Assembly (NCBI GenBank): GCA_964450355.1
Contig: CAYVDH010000100.1
Span: 1-12,467 of the forward strand
Source of the DNA: CAYVDH01 sp964450355
GTDB lineage: Bacteria > Bacteroidota > Bacteroidia > NS11-12g > UBA955
Direction: 5' to 3'
DNA: 12,467 bases
Positions 6,977-12,467 of this stretch are shown in pieces (position 1 is the stretch's first letter; each line of letters begins with the position of its first letter). Under the pieces are notes generated by a model. It did no database searches, was not told the DNA's origin, and was given only the letters and a program-made list of their open reading frames with translations. A program made the translations under genes and the position numbers.

Positions 6977-7390
6977 ATGAAAAGTAAAATAATTATCCCA
7001 TTGACATTTGCTTGTGTTTTGATATTCTTTGGCAGCTGCCAAAAAGAAGAACACAACCATAACGATTCATCTGTAGTAACTGCAAATATTGATATTTTAA
7101 CACCCGTCACCAACCAAGAGTTTGATCATGGTGATTCGGTAAACATCAAAGTGAATATCAGCTCGTCCTCAGAATTGCATGGTTATCAATTGTTGTTAAT
7201 CCGTTTAAGTGACAACGACACAGTGATGAATGTCGCTGAACACAACCATTTAAATACTTACAACGTTGTAAAATCTTGGGTGAATAACAACAGCATTCAT
7301 TCTGATATGAAATTAATTGTTAAAGCATTCACTGACCACGACAATAATTTTGTATCCAAAGAGGTCCAATTTCATTGCCATGAGCTTTAA
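6977..7390 (+). CDS. Small histidine-rich lipoprotein, probably surface exposed
   Basis: I do not recognise a named family with certainty; DUF4625-like Bacteroidota lipoproteins are the closest I recall. The chosen ATG at 6977 gives 137 residues with a classic lipoprotein signal: MKSK, a hydrophobic run, then FFGSC with lipidated Cys 21. An upstream ATG at 6932 would put 15 polar residues in front of the signal and is unlikely. The mature start CQKEE resembles the Capnocytophaga surface-export signal (K followed by two acidic residues), suggesting the outer face of the outer membrane. Ten histidines occur after the Cys, many in clusters (HNHN, EHNH, C-terminal FHCHEL), which could bind metal ions; this is inference. 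The body looks beta-rich, like a small Ig-type domain. It is divergent from the TetR operon and converges with the gene at 7435. Confidence 0.8.
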   Translation: MKSKIIIPLTFACVLIFFGSCQKEEHNHNDSSVVTANIDILTPVTNQEFDHGDSVNIKVNISSSSELHGYQLLLIRLSDNDTVMNVAEHNHLNTYNVVKSWVNNNSIHSDMKLIVKAFTDHDNNFVSKEVQFHCHEL

Positions 7391-7416
7391 AAAAAAAGGC
7401 CTCGTAAGAGGCCTTT
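7389..7416 (-). terminator. Strong intrinsic terminator between convergent genes
   Basis: A perfect 9-bp stem, AAAGGCCTC/GAGGCCTTT, closes on a GTAA loop (plus-strand reading, 7395-7416). Read on the minus strand, the GC-rich stem is followed by nine T residues, so it is an excellent terminator for the gene ending at 7435. Read on the plus strand, only three T residues follow, so it is a weaker terminator for the lipoprotein gene, whose stop codon (7388-7390) touches it. Confidence 0.9.
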
Positions 7417-7434
7417 ACATGTGATAGTTTTAGT

Positions 7435-8859
7435 TTAAAAATGGTCTGTGTTTCCACAAACTGTATCATCATCTGTTTTTATTTTTAGGCATTCGTCTTG
7501 ACATACCCATTTTACATTTTTATCATCAATATAGCCGTTGTTTTTTTGAGAGGTGTATGTGTATCCGCACGAGTTGGTAACAGTAGCAGTAAATCCTCCA
7601 ATGGTATAATCGCATTTGCCATTGATGTCAAATAGACTTGTTCCGCTAAAAACGCCAGTTTTTGAATCGTAATTTAGTTTGATATCGATGTAGGATTTTG
7701 TATTATCACATCCAATGATTTCTAAATTAATGGTAAGTTTTGTTGGGATGCTGCTGCCAGCTTTTAATGCAAAATTAGTGCTGATAGTGGTGATGTTTGA
7801 TGTTTTGCTCAGTTCAATATACCCTTTTGAAATCACGTATTTCTCTTTAGTTTTTTCTTTCAGAACTGGAGCCCATAAACCATCAGTGGTAGTCACATTT
7901 CCTGCAGTGCTTGTTTTTTCATTGATAAATCTAGCGCGAATTTCTTCGGGAGTTTCGTTGTTAATAATGTCACTGCATATTAGAATTACTTCCTCTAGTG
8001 AGGATATTTCGTTGCCATCAACATTGAATTCGGTCATCAGGTAATATTGTTCTAATTCGTTGTCCCATGCTTGAAACAAGGTTTCTGTTCTTTTTTTGCC
8101 ATTGGCTGTTTTAAACACAACACTGGCACCTATATCTATCATGCCCCAAGCAGTTAAGGCATTTAAATTTTTCTTTTCTTGTTTGCTTTCAGGATTAATT
8201 CTTAGTCGAACGGTAGTGGTGTTTTTTTCTTTGTTATATGTCGCTGATTGTACAGTAGTAAAACTATCTAATTTGATAAAATTACAATCTTCAGAAGATG
8301 ATTTGCTAAACACCATGCATTGGCCATATTTTGAAGGTTTTTTGTATCCATTAAGCAGAACTGCAAAAGAGGTTTTTTTGTTATCGCCAAAAATGCTTTG
8401 ACTTTCGCTCTCTTTTGTGTTGTCGGAATACATTGTAATAACTTCTATGTTTGTAATTGATATTGGGTTTTCTTCTGAGCCTTCCATTAACAATTCATTT
8501 TTGTAAATTAAATGGTATTTGCTGAATTTAGATTCAGATGATACACTGATTTTATTTCCTTTTTTATCAGTACCAGACAAAGTGATAACAAATGAACTAA
8601 TTTCTTTTTTAGAATTGTTGTTATTGTTGTTGTTATTATTGTTGTTGTTGTTTTGTGAGTTAAGATTAAGTGTTATATTGACTCTAACTGTACGCCTAAT
8701 GACTATGCCAGTAACTCTAGGTCTAGGAATTGGTCCTTTTTGATTGGCATAATTAATGTCAACAGATTCAACTTTGAAAGAATTTGAAAAAGCAATGTTG
8801 CTAATGCATAAGATTAAAAAAGATAGAAAGGTTTTTATTGTCATATTTAATTTATTCAT
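7435..8859 (-). CDS. Secreted protein of unknown function with polyasparagine tract
   Basis: I do not recognise this 474-residue protein. It begins with a signal peptide (hydrophobic run TFLSFLILCISNIAFS, likely cut after AFS near residue 25). The mature part starts with a Pro/Arg-rich segment (KGPIPRPRV), then a strand-like VRVNITLNLNSQ, then 13 consecutive Asn (70-82), and a long Ser/Thr/Lys/Asn-rich, probably beta-rich body. Nine cysteines occur after the signal peptide, mostly toward the C-terminus (GKCDY, NSCGY, WVCQDECLK, TVCGN), which suggests disulfides or metal binding. There is no type IX sorting domain, lipobox or membrane helix. A second in-frame ATG at 8844 (MTIKTFLSF) is a plausible start, because a -7-like element ends only 4 bases before the first ATG. 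The gene stands alone and ends at a strong terminator. Confidence 0.85.
   Translation of the reverse strand: MNKLNMTIKTFLSFLILCISNIAFSNSFKVESVDINYANQKGPIPRPRVTGIVIRRTVRVNITLNLNSQNNNNNNNNNNNNNSKKEISSFVITLSGTDKKGNKISVSSESKFSKYHLIYKNELLMEGSEENPISITNIEVITMYSDNTKESESQSIFGDNKKTSFAVLLNGYKKPSKYGQCMVFSKSSSEDCNFIKLDSFTTVQSATYNKEKNTTTVRLRINPESKQEKKNLNALTAWGMIDIGASVVFKTANGKKRTETLFQAWDNELEQYYLMTEFNVDGNEISSLEEVILICSDIINNETPEEIRARFINEKTSTAGNVTTTDGLWAPVLKEKTKEKYVISKGYIELSKTSNITTISTNFALKAGSSIPTKLTINLEIIGCDNTKSYIDIKLNYDSKTGVFSGTSLFDINGKCDYTIGGFTATVTNSCGYTYTSQKNNGYIDDKNVKWVCQDECLKIKTDDDTVCGNTDHF
8614..8652 (-). repeat. AAC/AAT trinucleotide tract coding for 13 Asn
   Basis: Thirteen Asn codons mix AAC and AAT irregularly. 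The DNA is an imperfect microsatellite inside the secreted-protein gene, so gain or loss of units would change Asn number without shifting the frame. Confidence 0.95.
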
Positions 8860-8863
8860 GATT

Positions 8864-8871
8864 CAAAACTA
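8864..8871 (-). promoter_or_regulatory. -7-like element of secreted-protein gene
   Basis: The minus strand reads TAGTTTTG, an exact TAnnTTTG match, 4 bases before the ATG at 8859. Transcription would begin at or near that ATG, which either makes the message leaderless or favours the ATG at 8844. No -33 TTG is seen at standard spacing. Confidence 0.35.
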
Positions 8872-9079
8872 AAGGGACTCCATTTAACTTTTTATTTGGT
8901 TTTTAGCAATGGAAATTTTTTTTTACCAATGGACGAGTTCCACATAATTTAATAATTTTTTTTTAAAGATAGTAACGAAAATTCCTAAAAAAATTAAGTA
9001 CATTATTCTGAAATAACAATGGTAGAGTGCATTTAAAATCAAATGGGGAGTTTTCAAGCACCTATTTACAAGAAAATGA

Positions 9080-10456
9080 TTATAATCTAAACAAAATAAC
9101 AAAAATGATTCTGTTATCTTTTTTTACTAAATCTGGTCTCCAATTTGGGTCTAATGCAGTTGTAGAATATCCTGTTTGGGAAGTAACTCCTCCTTTTCCA
9201 GCAAAATATGGAACATTTGAATTTCTTGTGACAAATTCTATTCTAAATTGAGTGCTTTGGTTCAACAAAAAATCGATGTTGGTAGAAAAATCCCAACCCT
9301 CAAATTTATCGCCAGGATTAGCACTAAATGGATATTTCCCTTCAGTTTCAGTAGGATTACTTGGATTTGGCAATGGACTTGCTTGACCTGTTGGATATAA
9401 AACAAGATACCTGCCTGGGTTTTTCATCCAACCTCCACCTATAGTCCATGCAATTTTGTTATTATAAAACCACATTCTGTGATAAAACATTGCACTAACG
9501 AAATATTGAGCTGGACCTTGAATGCTATCACCATTTTTAAAGCCATTTACTCCTCCACCTTTTTCAAAACCAAAGTCGGTTGTAAACGAAAAAGCCATTT
9601 TACTTATTTTTTTTGATAGTGGTTTGTTGAAATATCTAAGTAAAACGCTGTTGTCTGAGTGAAATCTCTTTCTATCTGAAATTCCTGCGGCATCCGTTCC
9701 ATAGTAATTGTTTGTTAAAATTTTAAAACAATTTGATGGTATATAAGTAATGTTTCCTCCTATGCCAGGCATGGTATTAAATTTACCATAACTTTGCCAA
9801 CCATTTATGATCCAAGGTTCAATTTTAAGGTATTTGCTTGGGTGAATTTGAATTCTTAAACCATTGAAAAACCATGGAGTATTGTCTGATGTAAATGAAG
9901 CTTGGTATTCCCAGTTTTCCGCTTGATAAAAGGAATTTAAACCAATGTAAGACATAAACAAACCCGCATCAATATTAATTCCATACAGGCTGTTGATGTG
10001 GTATCCAGTATATGCTTCACTGATGTATCTATAGACGTTGGCTAATTGATATTGTCCTTTGTATGGACTATAATCATTTCTAGGGACTATTTGAGATCTA
10101 GTGCCAAACTGAGTCATGAATCTTGCTCTGCTGTTTTTATAATTAAAATCTCCTCCAAAATGCAATGCAGATAATTGAATTTCATTGTTTCTGGCCAAGG
10201 CTGTAGAACCTATTACAGTATTGTCATTAGGGTTATTGAAAGAATGAGTATAATTGATGTCCAATAATATGCTCGGAGTGAAATATTTTAGATCTTGCCA
10301 AATGCTTGTTTCTCTTCTATCTGAGCCATTTTGCCAAGACATATCAATGTTTTCAAAAGGAGTTTTTATGTTGTTACTATCGTTCACTTGTCCATAAGTA
10401 TTGGAAAAAATATTGATGCATGAAAATGCAATGATACTTTTAATAAAAAAGTTCAT
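9080..10456 (-). CDS. Outer-membrane beta-barrel (porin-like) protein
   Basis: This 458-residue protein looks like an outer-membrane barrel of the putative porin-2 (BBP2/OmpL-like) type. It has a signal peptide (FFIKSIIAFSCINIFSNTYG, with the mature protein probably starting at Gln 23). The body is made of alternating hydrophobic and aromatic strands with many Tyr, Trp and Asn residues. Recognisable stretches are WQDLKYFTPSILLDINYTHS near the N-terminus, a glycine-rich IGGGWMKNPGRY, and the C-terminal FRIEFVTRNSNVPYFAGKGG, which I recall from this family. It ends in strand FVILFRL. The ATG is 5 bases after the kup stop codon, so it is expressed with the K+ permease and may let K+ or another solute cross the outer membrane. 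Specificity cannot be read from sequence. No clear terminator follows. Confidence 0.82.
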   Translation of the reverse strand: MNFFIKSIIAFSCINIFSNTYGQVNDSNNIKTPFENIDMSWQNGSDRRETSIWQDLKYFTPSILLDINYTHSFNNPNDNTVIGSTALARNNEIQLSALHFGGDFNYKNSRARFMTQFGTRSQIVPRNDYSPYKGQYQLANVYRYISEAYTGYHINSLYGINIDAGLFMSYIGLNSFYQAENWEYQASFTSDNTPWFFNGLRIQIHPSKYLKIEPWIINGWQSYGKFNTMPGIGGNITYIPSNCFKILTNNYYGTDAAGISDRKRFHSDNSVLLRYFNKPLSKKISKMAFSFTTDFGFEKGGGVNGFKNGDSIQGPAQYFVSAMFYHRMWFYNNKIAWTIGGGWMKNPGRYLVLYPTGQASPLPNPSNPTETEGKYPFSANPGDKFEGWDFSTNIDFLLNQSTQFRIEFVTRNSNVPYFAGKGGVTSQTGYSTTALDPNWRPDLVKKDNRIIFVILFRL

Positions 10457-10461
10457 GGGTT

Positions 10462-12411
10462 TTATTTTATTCTATTTAATTCTATGTGATTTATTGGGTG
10501 GTATATAAGTGGGATTTGTTCTACAATGACATCGCTTTTATCCAGCCCGAAAGCCTTCTCGTCACTTAATCCAAGTTGTTTTAAGTAAAAATATGAATTT
10601 AGTAAAACACCTTCTTTAATTGTAAATTCATTCTCTACAGATAGGAATTTTTCAATCACTATGAATTTAAAATCAGGTTCATTGTTGTATTTAGTAGAAC
10701 CATCTGGTCTTATATGTAGATTTAATTCCTTTTCGATGACTAAATCTTGAACAATTTTTTTAAAATACAATTCAGTTTTTGGTTGAATTCTAAATCCTAT
10801 ATGTAAATTTATTTTTATGACTTTGTCATCAATCAATTCACTCACATCGTAATTCAATGTGTATGGATGTTCTGTCCTGTTGATGTGAACAAACCAATAC
10901 ACATCAGCTCTTTTTGGTTTTTTTGCAAATATTGAATTGATTATTTTTTCTTCTACTTCATGTCTTTTATTTGCTTTGGTTAAATAAATTAAATGGGTTG
11001 AAAATTTTGGTATTTGGTCGTCATTACTAAGCTCTAATAGTTTTTGTGCATGTTTGCCTAAATCAACAAATTTGGTGAATTTATTGTTTATTTTTCTAGC
11101 GTAATAGCAAATGTACATGACCATAAAAATAAATAATTCAAAGAATAAAAACATCCATCTTTCTTTTATTTTAGCTACGTTGGCAATGAAAAATGATGAT
11201 TCTACAACAGCAAAAACGATTAACAATAAAACGACTAAGGTTTTATTCCATTTTAATTTATAAATCAAAAAGAAACTCAATAATACAGTGGTCATCATCA
11301 TGGTAATGGTAATCGAAAAACCATAAGCAGCTTCCATGTGAGAAGACGATTGAAAATATAAAATCATTCCTATACATCCAATCCACAGAATGTTATTGAC
11401 GCTGGGGATGTAAATTTGGCCTTTAGATTCTGAAGGCTGTCTCACCGATACTCTTGGCCAAAAGTTCATGTTCATAGCCTCGTTAACAAGTGTATAGCTA
11501 CCACTTATTAAAGCTTGAGAAGCTATAATAGCCGCTGCCGTAGCTATCATGATACCAAAGACTAAAAACCAATTAGGCATCATTTCGAAAAATGGGTTTC
11601 TTCCACTTAACATTGGTTCATTCAATTGCATAACCCATGCAGCTTGACCAAGATAATTAACCAATAAACATACTTTGACAAATCCCCAAGTGATTCTTAT
11701 GTTTTTTTTACCACAATGCCCTAAATCGGAGTACATAGCCTCGGCTCCCGTTGTTGCTAAAAATACAGCACCTAAAAGCCAGAATCCCTGAGGGTAATTA
11801 ATCAATAAGTTTATGGCGTATTTTGGGTTCAGTGATTTTAACACATAGGGATATTGAATTAATTGATTGAATCCAATAACCAATAGCATCATAAACCACA
11901 AGGCCATAATTGGTCCAAATACACTTCCAATTTTATGAGTACCAAATCTTTGAAAAAAGAATAACACAGAAAGAATCACTACTACTATTGGAACTGTTGG
12001 GATGTTTTCCAATCCTTTTACCATCGTTAATCCTTCTATTGCAGAAGCTACAGAAATAGGAGGGGTAATGATACCATCGGCTAACAAAGTCGTAGCTCCT
12101 AATATTGTTGGGATAATTAAGTTTTTGTTGTATTTTCTGACCAATGCATACAATGAAAATATGCCCCCTTCTCCTTCGTTATCGGCTTTTAATGTCAACC
12201 AAATGTACTTTATGCTAGTTTGTAAAACCAAAGTCCAAAATACGCATGAAATACCACCGAAAATAAGCGTTTCTTCTATTTTTCTGTCGCCAATAATGGC
12301 TTTTAATACATACAAAGGACTAGTTCCAATATCTCCATAAATTATACCTAATGCGATAAGTAAAGTAGCTGCGGTAATCCTTGTTTTTTTATCTGTTCCT
12401 TGTTTATTCAT
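10462..12411 (-). CDS. kup: Kup-family potassium uptake permease
   Basis: Kup (KUP/HAK/KT family) imports K+, usually with protons, across the inner membrane. The protein has 649 residues, a normal length. Hallmarks are IIYGDIGTSPLYVLKA (23-38), ADNEGEGGIFSLYALV (76-91), LLADGIITPPISVASAIEG (109-127) and ATTGAEAMYSDLGHCG (219-234). About twelve hydrophobic segments lie between residues 13 and 436, followed by a soluble C-terminal domain of about 210 residues, as usual for the family. The ATG at 12411 follows an A-rich leader (AATAAACAAA). Only 56 bases upstream lie in the window and no exact -7 element is seen there; CAATTTTG, 24 bases before the ATG, is one mismatch away. It is the first gene of a pair with the outer-membrane barrel protein 5 bases downstream. 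Confidence 0.98.
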   Translation of the reverse strand: MNKQGTDKKTRITAATLLIALGIIYGDIGTSPLYVLKAIIGDRKIEETLIFGGISCVFWTLVLQTSIKYIWLTLKADNEGEGGIFSLYALVRKYNKNLIIPTILGATTLLADGIITPPISVASAIEGLTMVKGLENIPTVPIVVVILSVLFFFQRFGTHKIGSVFGPIMALWFMMLLVIGFNQLIQYPYVLKSLNPKYAINLLINYPQGFWLLGAVFLATTGAEAMYSDLGHCGKKNIRITWGFVKVCLLVNYLGQAAWVMQLNEPMLSGRNPFFEMMPNWFLVFGIMIATAAAIIASQALISGSYTLVNEAMNMNFWPRVSVRQPSESKGQIYIPSVNNILWIGCIGMILYFQSSSHMEAAYGFSITITMMMTTVLLSFFLIYKLKWNKTLVVLLLIVFAVVESSFFIANVAKIKERWMFLFFELFIFMVMYICYYARKINNKFTKFVDLGKHAQKLLELSNDDQIPKFSTHLIYLTKANKRHEVEEKIINSIFAKKPKRADVYWFVHINRTEHPYTLNYDVSELIDDKVIKINLHIGFRIQPKTELYFKKIVQDLVIEKELNLHIRPDGSTKYNNEPDFKFIVIEKFLSVENEFTIKEGVLLNSYFYLKQLGLSDEKAFGLDKSDVIVEQIPLIYHPINHIELNRIK

Positions 12412-12467
12412 TTTGTTTATTGAAAATCAAGGACAAAATTGATATTTTACTTATTTTTATAAGATAA

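Noticed and set aside
7715..8743. Plus-strand open frames, including one with a poly-Leu run
   Set aside because: They are antisense shadows of the secreted-protein gene; the Leu run is the reverse complement of the Asn codons.
9030..9045. Small inverted repeat CATTT/AAATG after the barrel gene
   Set aside because: A 5-bp A/T-rich stem without a U-tract is too weak to call a terminator.
9027..9251. 74-codon plus-strand frame over the end of the barrel gene
   Set aside because: It mostly overlaps the barrel-protein coding region antisense, and its product has no recognisable features.
12002..12340. 112-codon plus-strand frame inside kup
   Set aside because: It is antisense to well-conserved Kup transmembrane segments and motifs.

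Overview
The window is AT-rich bacterial DNA, most likely from a member of the Bacteroidota. The evidence is A/T-rich gene leaders without Shine-Dalgarno sequences, several matches to the Bacteroidota -7 promoter element TAnnTTTG just upstream of genes, a lipoprotein whose mature N-terminus (CQKEE) resembles the Bacteroidota surface-export signal, and a carA-eno gene pair that I recall as common in that phylum. A run of exactly 100 N (4324-4423) shows this is a scaffold with an assembly gap of unknown true size.

Layout. Plus strand, 1-1431: the 3' part of a sensor histidine kinase gene (the start lies outside the window) followed by its NarL/LuxR-type response regulator. Minus strand, 4028-1627: carA (carbamoyl-phosphate synthase small subunit) and eno (enolase), 35 bases apart and probably cotranscribed. 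Bases 4047-4825 hold no gene. They contain tandem arrays of a 7/14-bp AT-rich unit, dispersed copies of a 69-bp element, and the N gap. Minus strand, 6780-4826: a TetR-like regulator and an ABC1/UbiB-type kinase-like protein separated by 5 bases. Plus strand, 6977-7390: a small histidine-rich lipoprotein, probably surface exposed. Minus strand, 8859-7435: an unrecognised secreted protein with 13 consecutive asparagines; it converges with the lipoprotein gene on a strong hairpin terminator. Minus strand, 12411-9080: kup (K+ uptake permease) and an outer-membrane beta-barrel protein, again only 5 bases apart.

How the genes relate. Three two-gene units stand out: the two-component pair, the TetR-ABC1 kinase operon, and the Kup-porin operon, which may couple outer- and inner-membrane steps of potassium entry. 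carA and eno are core metabolism (arginine/pyrimidine synthesis and glycolysis). The parts least explained by known families are the 4165-4825 repeat region, the polyasparagine secreted protein and the histidine-rich lipoprotein. I found no convincing complete new defence or mobile system, and no tRNA, rRNA, CRISPR or transposase gene.
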